DNA of 64,000 nucleotides from an uncultured Prevotellaceae bacterium (lineage in GTDB: Bacteria; Bacteroidota; Bacteroidia; Bacteroidales; Bacteroidaceae), in contig ONDJ01000002.1 of assembly GCA_900316575.1 (NCBI GenBank), forward strand, positions 186,001-250,000. Direction: 5' to 3'. Of this stretch, positions 54,993-64,000 are shown in pieces. How positions within the stretch are numbered: position 1 is the first letter of the stretch; each line of letters opens with the position of its first letter. The position numbers and the translations under genes are program-made. Under the pieces are notes generated by a model. That model made no database searches. It had not been told where the DNA came from and was given only the letters and a program-made list of their open reading frames with translations.

Positions 54993-55151
54993 ATGCGCGT
55001 GCTGCGAGGATACAACCTCAAACACAGCAAACCCTATAATATCCCACTCCTCTGCAAGGAATATCCTGAGCAATATGCAGGCAATTGGATAGACGAGCTG
55101 ATTTACGACTGTGACAAGCTGACAGGCAAGTCAGGTTTAAGGAAGCGCTGA
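54993..55151 (+). pseudogene. Short coding remnant of unknown family
   Basis: An open stretch downstream of the glycosyltransferase reads SPYAMRVLRGYNLKHSKPY, then NIPLLCKEYPEQYAGNWIDE up to a TGA at 55149. The frame stays open upstream to about 54938 without a good start. It looks like the 3' end of a gene whose front part was lost, possibly when the glycosyltransferase entered. I do not recognise the family. Confidence 0.4.
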
Positions 55152-55447
55152 GGACGCTTCGGACCGTCCCTATACGCATAAACCATTGTTTTTGAAAGCC
55201 AAACGTTGCAAAGCATTGCGCCTGCAATGTTAAAAAGTCTTTAACGTCGAAGCGGGAAATCGCATATCTTTTGTATGTGGATAAACTGTGGGATAAGCGG
55301 GAGTGGCAACAAGCGTAGTTTGTACTGATAAAGCGGGATATAGGTCATTTTAGGATAAACAATAGACGGTAGGAAATATCGTGGAAAAGCCGATGCTAAT
55401 TAGTCGTTTTCCAAACGTTAAATAATTGATACAGAGCGGGCGGATGG
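55152..55447. other. Gene-free stretch with hairpins and one DnaA-like box
   Basis: No gene is supported here. Visible features are a GGACG/CGTCC hairpin near 55152-55170, AACGTTGC/GCAATGTT around 55202-55231, three AAGCGGGA words (about 55243-55347), and TGTGGATAA at 55276-55284 with a near-copy after it. None is enough to name an origin or an RNA. Confidence 0.4.
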
Positions 55448-55479
55448 TTTGGTGTGTCAGAAATCTTGCCCTACTTTTG
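55448..55479 (+). promoter_or_regulatory. Consensus promoter of rlpA
   Basis: TTTG (55448-55451), 20 bases, TACTTTTG (55472-55479). The leader of about 160 nt before rlpA contains a perfect hairpin ATTTTCGT/ACGAAAAT (about 55517-55541) and an ATCT...AGAT-closed GC-rich stem just before it. Confidence 0.7.
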
Positions 55480-55648
55480 CACCGTCAAATCTCACAGGGG
55501 CACCTCGCCGTGACAGATTTTCGTTCTTCGGATACGAAAATACCTTATTAAAAGAATAGGGAGCGAGCCTGCAAGGGTCGAAAGAGCATATTACTAATTA
55601 AAACAACGAAACCGCTCGTTTCCCCGCCGCTGTGAAAAAACATTTTTT

Positions 55649-56071
55649 ATGAAAGCAAGAAAATTCCTAATCGGACTTATTCTGTGTTCATTCGCATTCA
55701 TTGGAGCCAGCACGGCCACTGCGCAGACGATGCGCGGAAAAGCCTCTTACTACGCTGGTAAATTCCATGGCCGCCGCACCAGTAGCGGCGAAATCTTCCA
55801 CAAAGACAGCATGACCTGCGCCCATCGCACGTTGCCTTTTGGCACAATGCTTCGTGTGCGCAACGTTTCGAACGGTCGCGAAGTGGTGGTACGTGTCACC
55901 GACCGCGGTCCTTTCGCTGCCGGACGCATTGTTGACCTTTCGCTCGGTGCTGCCCGCCAATTGGGCATGGTAGCCGCAGGTGTGACAGGCGTGGAAGTGG
56001 AAGTGATTTCCAAGCCTGGCCAGGCTGGTGGCAATAGTCGCCAAACTGGAACCGCTGGCTCAAGAAATTAA
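55649..56071 (+). CDS. rlpA: RlpA-type septal ring protein / lytic transglycosylase
   Basis: The 140-aa protein has a signal peptide (about 1-26) and a double-psi beta-barrel domain: GKASYYAGKFHGRRTSSGE, LPFGTMLRVRNVSNGREVVV, RVTDRGPFAAGRIVDLSLGA. RlpA proteins bind or cleave denuded peptidoglycan. The catalytic Asp of active enzymes matches RVTDRGPF. It lacks the SPOR domain of E. coli RlpA. It is preceded by a consensus promoter and long leader, and followed by a strong terminator. Confidence 0.85.
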   Translation: MKARKFLIGLILCSFAFIGASTATAQTMRGKASYYAGKFHGRRTSSGEIFHKDSMTCAHRTLPFGTMLRVRNVSNGREVVVRVTDRGPFAAGRIVDLSLGAARQLGMVAAGVTGVEVEVISKPGQAGGNSRQTGTAGSRN

Positions 56072-56094
56072 GCCGCAAGCGATTAAATCATTTT

Positions 56095-56136
56095 AAAAAA
56101 CGCCCAGTATCACGGTTTGATGCTGGGCGTTTTTTG
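56095..56136 (+). terminator. Rho-independent terminator of rlpA
   Basis: CGCCCAGTATCA (56101-56112) pairs with TGATGCTGGGCG (56118-56129), flanked by A6 and T6. Confidence 0.92.
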
Positions 56137-56162
56137 TGAAACTACAAAGTTGCATACTTTTT

Positions 56163-56228
56163 ATGGGCATGAACTAAACTTTTCATGGGCATGAACTAAA
56201 CTTTTCATGGGCGTGAACTAAACTTTTC
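56163..56228. repeat. 22-bp-period palindrome array F
   Basis: Three 22-bp units start at 56163, 56185 and 56207, with a decayed fourth at 56229. The core TTCATGGGCATGAA is palindromic around GG; the spacer is CTAAACTT. It lies between the rlpA terminator and guaB, in a 438-bp gap that also holds a REP-like palindrome (56365) and the guaB promoter. Confidence 0.85.
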
Positions 56229-56341
56229 ATGGCCATGAAAAACAGACGGGGTTGGGAATTGGAATACCCAAGGTGGGGATATAAGTATCGCTACAAGCGA
56301 GTTTGTAAACTCTTAGAGGGGCATGTGGAGCAGATGTATAA

Positions 56342-57994
<1,653 letters not shown>

Positions 57995-58032
57995 AAACCA
58001 TAACGAAACGCTTTTAACCATTATATACTACG

Positions 58033-59454
58033 ATGAAAAAGATTTTTTCAACGCTTATTCTTTCTCTCATAACACTTACAATCTTTGCGCAGGCTGATCC
58101 TGTGCTGATGACTGTGGGCCACTTCAAGGTGACTCGCGGCGAGTTTGAATATGCTTACAACAAGAACAGCGGTCAGCAAGGTGCTGTGGAGGAAAAGACG
58201 GTGGAAGAATATGCCGACATGTATCTGAACTACAAGCTCAAGGTGCTGGCGGCTGAAGATGCTGGGCTCGACACGGTTGGCTCTCTGCTCACAGAGTTTC
58301 GCACCTATCGCGACATGCAGCTGATGAACTACTTGGTTGACGAAACATTCATCGACTCCATCGCTCGAAGCTATTACGACCAAACGGCTGAGCAGCTCGG
58401 CGGCAAAGACATCATTCACCTTTCGCACATTTTGCTAAAGGTTCCAGCCGATGCCACTGCCGAACAAAAAGAAGCGATACACAAACGCGCCGACAGCATA
58501 TATACAGCTATCATGGCTGGAGCCGATTTCGCCGAGTTGGCCGCACAGTTCAGCGAAGACGGAACAGCTCGCAATGGCGGTGCTTTGCCACCTGCAGGCC
58601 CTGGCATGTTTGTCAAGGAATTTGAGGATGCGGCCTATCCGTTGCAAGTGGGCGAAGTGTCACGCCCGATACTCACCGCTTTCGGCTACCACATCATCAA
58701 GATGCGCGACCGCAAAGCTTTAGAGCCTTATGCCCAACTGCGCGACATTATTGTCAACAACCTGAAACGCCAAGGCATAGAAGAAGTCTCAGCCGAAAAT
58801 CGTATCAACAAACTCATTGCAGCAAGTGGCGGCACGCTCACGCGCGAAGCTATCCTCGACAGTGTGATGCACGCCCACGTAGGCCAAGATGCCAACCTGC
58901 GCTATCTCATTCAGGAATACCGCGAGGGCCTCTTGCTCTACGAAGCTGCTCAAAACCAGGTTTACACACCATCCAAGACCGACGAAGCTGGTTTGCAACG
59001 CTATTACGAAGAAAACCGCGCCAAATACGCTTGGACGGCTCCTCACTTCAAAGGCTATGTCGTTCAGGCCAAAACGAAGAAAATCCTCAAACGTGCTGTT
59101 TCGTTTGTTAAGAAACACGCAGGTGCTGACAATCTCTCAGCCCTCATCGATGCCGAATTTAATGGTAGCGGTGTGCAAGTGCGTGTATCTAAGCTCCTGG
59201 TGGCCAAGGCAGGCGAAAACACCATGATCGATCGCCTTGTCTTTGGCGGAAAATCACAGCCTCTGGCCGCTTTCCCATTTGAAAAAGCTGTAGGCAAGAA
59301 GCTGAAACAGCCCGAAGACTACAAGGACGTAGAGTTGCAGGTGGTAGGCGATTATCAGCAATACCTTGAGCAACAATGGATAGAACAACTCCGTCAGCGC
59401 TATCCCTATCAAATCAACGAGGCGGTGCTCAAAACTGTGAACCAACACGAATAG
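58033..59454 (+). CDS. Periplasmic parvulin-type peptidyl-prolyl isomerase
   Basis: The 473-aa protein has a signal peptide (MKKIFSTLILSLITLTIFAQ), an N-terminal SurA-like chaperone region (FKVTRGEFEYAYNKN), and one clear parvulin domain (about 122-230: IIHLSHILLKVPAD, GADFAELAAQFSEDGTARNG, AFGYHIIKMRDR). The C-terminal ~220 residues have no recognised catalytic motif. It probably assists outer-membrane protein folding with the adjacent SurA (20-bp gap). It is 38 bp after guaB. Confidence 0.85.
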   Translation: MKKIFSTLILSLITLTIFAQADPVLMTVGHFKVTRGEFEYAYNKNSGQQGAVEEKTVEEYADMYLNYKLKVLAAEDAGLDTVGSLLTEFRTYRDMQLMNYLVDETFIDSIARSYYDQTAEQLGGKDIIHLSHILLKVPADATAEQKEAIHKRADSIYTAIMAGADFAELAAQFSEDGTARNGGALPPAGPGMFVKEFEDAAYPLQVGEVSRPILTAFGYHIIKMRDRKALEPYAQLRDIIVNNLKRQGIEEVSAENRINKLIAASGGTLTREAILDSVMHAHVGQDANLRYLIQEYREGLLLYEAAQNQVYTPSKTDEAGLQRYYEENRAKYAWTAPHFKGYVVQAKTKKILKRAVSFVKKHAGADNLSALIDAEFNGSGVQVRVSKLLVAKAGENTMIDRLVFGGKSQPLAAFPFEKAVGKKLKQPEDYKDVELQVVGDYQQYLEQQWIEQLRQRYPYQINEAVLKTVNQHE

Positions 59455-59474
59455 AGACTTTATTCATTCCCAAT

Positions 59475-60827
59475 ATGCGCAAAACATTTTTGGCCACATT
59501 GTTCCTTTCACTCTTTATCGCTGGTAGCGTCAGTGCTCAGGTGGTAGATAAGGTGGTGTGGGTAGTAGGTGGCGAACCGATATTGCTGAGCGACATTGAA
59601 GAGACCCGCGTCAGCTCGGAACTTCAAGGAATTTCGATGACCAATCCTTATTGCGAAATTCCCGAACAAATTGCGGTGCAGAAGCTCTATCTGCACCAAG
59701 CAGAGCTCGACAGCGTGGAAATCAACGAAAGTGGAGTGCGCCAGCGCGTTGATGCACTCATAGAGCACTATCTCGAGGCTTATGGCTCTCAAGAAAACTT
59801 AGAACTGCAAGCCCGCAAATCCTTGGCACAACTGCGCGAAGACCTCATGCAACGCCAACGCGAGCAAAACATGATACAAAGCGTACAGCAAAGCATCGTC
59901 AAAGACATTCGCGTAACGCCCGCAGAAGTGCGCGAGCGTTTTGGTAGTCTTCCTGCCGACAGTTTGCCTGAAATTCCCGAGCAATTCGAATTGCAAGTCA
60001 TCACCATGGAGCCCCATCCCTCAGCCGAGGAAATAGAGCGGATACAAGATCGTTTGCGCGACATAGCTCGGCGTGTCAACAACGGCGAGGCCGATTTTGC
60101 AACCTTAGCACGCATGAATTCCGAAGACGGCAGCTATCGCAACGGCGGCGAATTGGGATTTCACGGCAAGGGTAGTTGGGTGCCTGAGTTTGCCAACGCA
60201 GCTTTCGCCCTCACAGAGCCTGGAAAGGTTTCGAAGGTGGTGAAGACACAATATGGCTACCACGTCATCCAGCTGATTGAGAAGCGCGGGGACAAGGTCA
60301 ATGTTCGCCACATTCTTATCCGCCCTAAGGTGGACGACAACGAATACAACCTATACCTCACACGCTTAGACAGCATCAGCGACAGTCTGCGCTTGGGCAA
60401 GATGAGCTTTGAAACAGCCGTGCTGAAGTTTAGCGACGACAAAGACACGCGTCTTGCAGGCGGCTTGATGGCCTACAACACTGAGATGGGTCCCACGTCG
60501 CGCTTTGCAGTGACCGACATGCCCGCAGAATTAGCCCGCGCGGTTGATACGTTGCAAATCGGCGACATTTCACACTCCTTCATCTTCACTACACAGAAGC
60601 ACCAAACGGTTTGTGCCATTGTGAAAATAAAGAACCGCATTCCCGCCCATCGCGCCACGATAGAACAAGACTTTGAGGTGCTGGCCGAAATGCTGCTCAA
60701 CGAACGTCGCGAAGCACGCCTCGAGGAATGGGTGCGCGAAAAAGTACGTACCACCTACGTGCGTATCGACCCCGAATGGCAAGGATGCAATTACCACTAT
60801 TCGGGTTGGGGCTCAGCTCAGCAATAA
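59475..60827 (+). CDS. surA: SurA-like periplasmic chaperone / PPIase
   Basis: The 450-aa protein starts at ATG 59475 (MRKTFLATLFLSLFIAGSVSAQ signal); an open frame from 59376 overlaps the previous gene. SurA N-domain: VVDKVVWVVGGEPILLSDIE. Two parvulin-type domains follow: QLQVITMEPHPSAEE-like region with DFATLARMNSEDGSYRNGGE, and VNVRHILIRPKVDD. The C-terminal helix completes the chaperone core. It delivers outer-membrane proteins to the BAM machine. Confidence 0.88.
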   Translation: MRKTFLATLFLSLFIAGSVSAQVVDKVVWVVGGEPILLSDIEETRVSSELQGISMTNPYCEIPEQIAVQKLYLHQAELDSVEINESGVRQRVDALIEHYLEAYGSQENLELQARKSLAQLREDLMQRQREQNMIQSVQQSIVKDIRVTPAEVRERFGSLPADSLPEIPEQFELQVITMEPHPSAEEIERIQDRLRDIARRVNNGEADFATLARMNSEDGSYRNGGELGFHGKGSWVPEFANAAFALTEPGKVSKVVKTQYGYHVIQLIEKRGDKVNVRHILIRPKVDDNEYNLYLTRLDSISDSLRLGKMSFETAVLKFSDDKDTRLAGGLMAYNTEMGPTSRFAVTDMPAELARAVDTLQIGDISHSFIFTTQKHQTVCAIVKIKNRIPAHRATIEQDFEVLAEMLLNERREARLEEWVREKVRTTYVRIDPEWQGCNYHYSGWGSAQQ

Positions 60828-60857
60828 TCCTTGCGTCGTAATTTATAAACGCACATA

Positions 60858-62846
60858 ATGAGCCACAACCTCGTCCGCATAACGCTAACGATAGCCCTTC
60901 TGATTACAGGAGGGCTTCTGGCTTTTGCGCAGCGAGGCGGTACGCGCGATGAACGGGTGGAGCTCATCCATGCCGATCGCAACATGTACGACCGCGATAT
61001 TGACCCCGATGCTCGGCGATTAGCAGGCAAGGTGCACTTTCGCCAGGGTAATATGCAACTCTTCAGCGACAGCGCTGTTTTCTACCAAAGCACCAACTCG
61101 TTTCAAGCCTTCGGCCATGTGCGTTTGCTACAAGGCGACACGCTTTCGCTCACGGGGCAACACCTTTTCTATGACGGTCAGTCGCAGATAGGCCGAATGA
61201 CGGGACGTGACGTCACGCTCAAGCATCGCAACCGCACGCTCATCACCGACAGCCTCGTTTACTACCGCATGGAAGGAGCAGGCCGATACTTCGATGGCGG
61301 CAAACTCATTGACGGCGAAAACACGCTCACCAGCGATTTCGGCGAATACTACACAGGATCACGAAAGTCGTATTTTTCAGACAATGTACATCTGCGCAAC
61401 ACTCGCTTCAATCTGACGACAAACGACTTAGAATACGACCTGCACACTCACTGGGCACACCTCATCGGGCCGAGCAACATCATCAGTCGCGACAACAACA
61501 TCTATACCGAAAACGCTTACTACAACACCGACACACGCGAAGCACGACTCACACAAGGAAGCAAACTCATCAAACCCCAGGGCCGCGAACTCACAGGCGA
61601 TTCCCTCCACTACAGCAAGCAGACGGGACTGGTGCACATCTTTGGCAACGTCACCTACACCGACCGTCCGCAACAGCGCACACTCGTCAGCGACAACGCC
61701 GTTTACAACGAAAACACAGGGAAACTCGATGCCACGGGCAATGTGCGCTACACCGACAATCTCAACCATCGCACTCTCACCTGCGACCGTGGAGAATACT
61801 ACGAACAAGAAAAATTAGTAAAAGGCTTCGGTCACGTTGTCTTTACGGAACAGCTCACACAGCGCACCCTCACCTGCGACCGTGGCGACTACAACGAGCT
61901 CACAGGCATTGCTCACGCTTACGAGAACCTCCACTTTCAAGACCACATCGCTCAGCAAGACATGACCGCTGGCCATGGCACCTACAATGACAAAACGGGA
62001 TGGCTGTTTGCCGTGGATGAAGTGGATATGCAAGACTTCAAGCGCAAAGCCCGTCTGCGCGGCGACAGTGTGGCTTATAACCAAAACACCGGCGAAGGAA
62101 TGGCTACGGGGCGTGCCTTGGTTGAAGACTATTCTAAGCCCCAAGTGCTTTCAGCCCATGCCGACACGCTCAGGATTTTTACTTACAATATTGAAACCGA
62201 CAGTGCTTATCGCGTGATACGAGGCATTCGTCATGTGCGCACCTATCGTGAAGACGTACAAGCCGTGTGCGACACGATGGTTTTCGACCAATTGCGCCAC
62301 ACACTGCGACTGTTGCGCGACCCTATCGTATGGAGCGACAACCGCCAGGTATTAGGCGAAGAAATTGTGGTTTACACCAACGACAGCACCATTGACAGCA
62401 TTTACGTAAACCGCCAAGCACTCGTAGCAGAACAAGTGGACAGTCTGCATTTCAACCAATTGTCGGCCCACCAAATGAGAGCCTACTTCGTAGAAGGCGA
62501 AATGACCACAGCCGAAGCCGAGGGCAACGTGCGCGCCGTGATGTTCCCACTCGAGAAAGACAGTTTGCTGCTCTACCACAATTATACCGAAACAACCGAA
62601 ATGCGCATGAAACTCAAAGAGCGCAAACTCAGTCGCATTTGGACACCAGCCGCCGAAAGCTACTTTTATGCCATCGGCATGGCTCCTAAAGGGCAAACCT
62701 ATCTTGAAAACTTCACATGGTTTGACTACATGCGCCCCACTTCGGCCAATGACCTCATGGAATGGCGACCGAAGAAAAGTGGCACAGAATTGCGCACCAC
62801 CGTGCGCCGCACTGCACCACTGCAAACGCTACCCTCCAATCTATAA
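60858..62846 (+). CDS. OstA-like protein (LptA/LptD N-domain family)
   Basis: The 662-aa exported protein is built of repeated OstA/LptA-type beta-jellyroll units: [74 protein letters not shown], and so on along most of the length. LptA-type folds form the slide that carries LPS across the periplasm. The protein has no LptD barrel. It may be an extended periplasmic bridge or an LptA substitute. It lies in the surA-ostA-mutL order common in Bacteroidales. Confidence 0.8.
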   Translation: MSHNLVRITLTIALLITGGLLAFAQRGGTRDERVELIHADRNMYDRDIDPDARRLAGKVHFRQGNMQLFSDSAVFYQSTNSFQAFGHVRLLQGDTLSLTGQHLFYDGQSQIGRMTGRDVTLKHRNRTLITDSLVYYRMEGAGRYFDGGKLIDGENTLTSDFGEYYTGSRKSYFSDNVHLRNTRFNLTTNDLEYDLHTHWAHLIGPSNIISRDNNIYTENAYYNTDTREARLTQGSKLIKPQGRELTGDSLHYSKQTGLVHIFGNVTYTDRPQQRTLVSDNAVYNENTGKLDATGNVRYTDNLNHRTLTCDRGEYYEQEKLVKGFGHVVFTEQLTQRTLTCDRGDYNELTGIAHAYENLHFQDHIAQQDMTAGHGTYNDKTGWLFAVDEVDMQDFKRKARLRGDSVAYNQNTGEGMATGRALVEDYSKPQVLSAHADTLRIFTYNIETDSAYRVIRGIRHVRTYREDVQAVCDTMVFDQLRHTLRLLRDPIVWSDNRQVLGEEIVVYTNDSTIDSIYVNRQALVAEQVDSLHFNQLSAHQMRAYFVEGEMTTAEAEGNVRAVMFPLEKDSLLLYHNYTETTEMRMKLKERKLSRIWTPAAESYFYAIGMAPKGQTYLENFTWFDYMRPTSANDLMEWRPKKSGTELRTTVRRTAPLQTLPSNL

Positions 62847-62860
62847 ACTTTTTTCGCATT

Positions 62861-64000
62861 ATGCCTGATATCATTCACCTTTTGCCCGACACCGTTGCCA
62901 ACCAGATAGCTGCCGGCGAAGTCATTCAGCGACCATCGTCGGTGGTGAAGGAATTGGTTGAAAACGCTGTAGATGCTGGGGCAAAGCTGGTACAGTTATT
63001 TATAGAGGGAGCGGGGAAGACACTCATACAAGTCATTGACGACGGCCAAGGCATGAGCGTCACCGATGCTCGCTTGGCTTTTGAACGTCATGCTACCAGC
63101 AAAATCCGCCAAGCCGATGACTTATTTGCTCTTCAAACCATGGGTTTTCGGGGCGAGGCCTTGCCAAGCATAGCAGCTGTGGCACAGGTAGAACTGCGCA
63201 CGCGAACTGCCGATGATGAACTTGGCACCCTGCTATACATCGAGGGCGGAAAAGTGCGCAAATCCGAGACTGTCACGACACCACGCGGTGCCAACTTTGC
63301 CGTGCGCAATCTTTTCTTCAACATTCCCGTGAGGCGCAAATTTCTCAAGAGCGACCTTACAGAAATGGGAAGCATACTTTCTGAATTTGAACGCCTGGCA
63401 CTGGCTCATCCCGATGTGGCATTCCGGCTACACCGCGATGGAGCGTCACTCTACGATTTGCCCGCCTGCACGTTCAAGCAACGTATAGCCAACCTCTTTG
63501 GGCATCGCCTTGAGAAACAACTCGTACCCGTTGACGTAGATACCGACTTGGGCAAAATCAGCGGTTTTGTAGGCACGCCCGAAAGTGCTCGGCGCAAACG
63601 CGCACAGCAATTCTTTTTTGCCAACAATCGCTACATGCGCCACCCCTATTTCGCCAAAGCTGTTCAGACAGCCTATGAGCGGCTCATACCCGAAGGAGAG
63701 CAAGTGCCGTTTTTTCTGCGTTTTGAGGTTGAGCCCGCCAACATCGACGTTAACATCCATCCCACCAAGACCGAAATCAAGTTTCACGACGAGCAAACAC
63801 TCTGGCAAATACTCTTGGCAGCTGTGCGCGAAGCTCTGGGGAAACATGGCGGTATGCCGATGATTGACTTCGACACGACCAACATGCCCGACATTCCTTT
63901 GTTCAACCCCGTCAGAGAACAGATGTCTGTGCATCCCGCTCCACCCTCTATTGAAGTCAATCCCAACTATAATCCCTTTGGATTCGAAGACGTGGGAGCT
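62861..64000 (+). CDS. mutL: DNA mismatch repair protein MutL, 3' end outside window
   Basis: The first 380 residues are present. They contain the GHKL ATPase motifs: [43 protein letters not shown], and the transducer domain with [11 protein letters not shown] and [10 protein letters not shown]. The linker begins near the right edge ([19 protein letters not shown]). The C-terminal dimerisation/endonuclease domain is not visible. It starts 15 bp after the ostA-like gene. Confidence 0.95.
   Translation, partial: MPDIIHLLPDTVANQIAAGEVIQRPSSVVKELVENAVDAGAKLVQLFIEGAGKTLIQVIDDGQGMSVTDARLAFERHATSKIRQADDLFALQTMGFRGEALPSIAAVAQVELRTRTADDELGTLLYIEGGKVRKSETVTTPRGANFAVRNLFFNIPVRRKFLKSDLTEMGSILSEFERLALAHPDVAFRLHRDGASLYDLPACTFKQRIANLFGHRLEKQLVPVDVDTDLGKISGFVGTPESARRKRAQQFFFANNRYMRHPYFAKAVQTAYERLIPEGEQVPFFLRFEVEPANIDVNIHPTKTEIKFHDEQTLWQILLAAVREALGKHGGMPMIDFDTTNMPDIPLFNPVREQMSVHPAPPSIEVNPNYNPFGFEDVGA

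Noticed and set aside
55276..55296. Replication origin with DnaA boxes
   Set aside because: Only one perfect box (TGTGGATAA) and one near-copy; no cluster, no AT-rich unwinding element, no dnaA/dnaN or gene-orientation switch nearby.

Overview
The window looks like chromosomal DNA of a Bacteroidales bacterium, probably a Prevotellaceae relative. The reasons are: promoters of the Bacteroidetes type (TAnnTTTG with an upstream TTG), a PorW/SprE homologue, OmpH beside murI, a guaB-PPIase-surA-ostA-mutL cluster, a Bacteroidetes-type nucleoside kinase with an N-terminal TGS-like region, TTG/GTG starts and many small lipoproteins. GC content is near 50%, with AT-rich islets at about 0.2-0.75 kb and 53.8-55.0 kb. 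I found no rRNA, tRNA, CRISPR array, prophage or intact insertion sequence.

Layout. 0-3.2 kb: the end of a type III-like modification methylase and its short restriction helicase-nuclease. 3.3-13.2 kb (+): PorW-like lipoprotein, SH3-like secreted protein, secreted DUF362 protein coupled to a TonB-dependent receptor, methyltransferase-like protein, secreted tyrosine phosphatase, nagA. 13.5-29.6 kb: mdh (-), then pepP-like peptidase, ychF, lgt, TPR lipoprotein, thioredoxin-fold lipoprotein, comM, nucleoside kinase, pnp, phytase-like esterase and a LuxR-type regulator (+). 29.7-45.9 kb (all -): frr/small membrane protein/rsgA, ompH/murI/lipoprotein, DUF3316-like/S41 peptidase, the acn-icd-gltA operon with an exonuclease, a FISUMP lipoprotein with a hypervariable-looking 3' end, cupin lipoprotein, waaA, gltX. 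46-64 kb (+): dolichol-phosphate-mannose synthase-like gene, pyrC, stand-alone MetH activation domain, metallophosphoesterase, a structured RNA locus, beta-propeller, porin and two lipoproteins, an AT-rich glycosyltransferase islet, rlpA, guaB, two PPIases, ostA-like gene and mutL (cut by the right edge).

The genes are mostly housekeeping: envelope biogenesis (lgt, ompH, surA, ostA-like, waaA, porW-like), the 2-oxoglutarate branch of the TCA cycle, translation and RNA turnover (frr, rsgA, gltX, pnp), and nucleotide metabolism. The unusual content lies between genes. Six short arrays at 13.3, 17.7, 24.9, 33.3, 52.7 and 56.2 kb have different sequences but the same design: a 14-17 bp palindrome plus a short spacer, repeated every 22 bp. 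Other items are a roughly 460-nt structured non-coding RNA candidate (50.17-50.63 kb) with its own promoter and terminator, a family of dispersed inverted-repeat elements with TTAGAGGTTAAAG-like ends, a MITE-like 153-bp element, and a lipoprotein whose last ~50 codons look like the variable region of a diversity-generating retroelement target.
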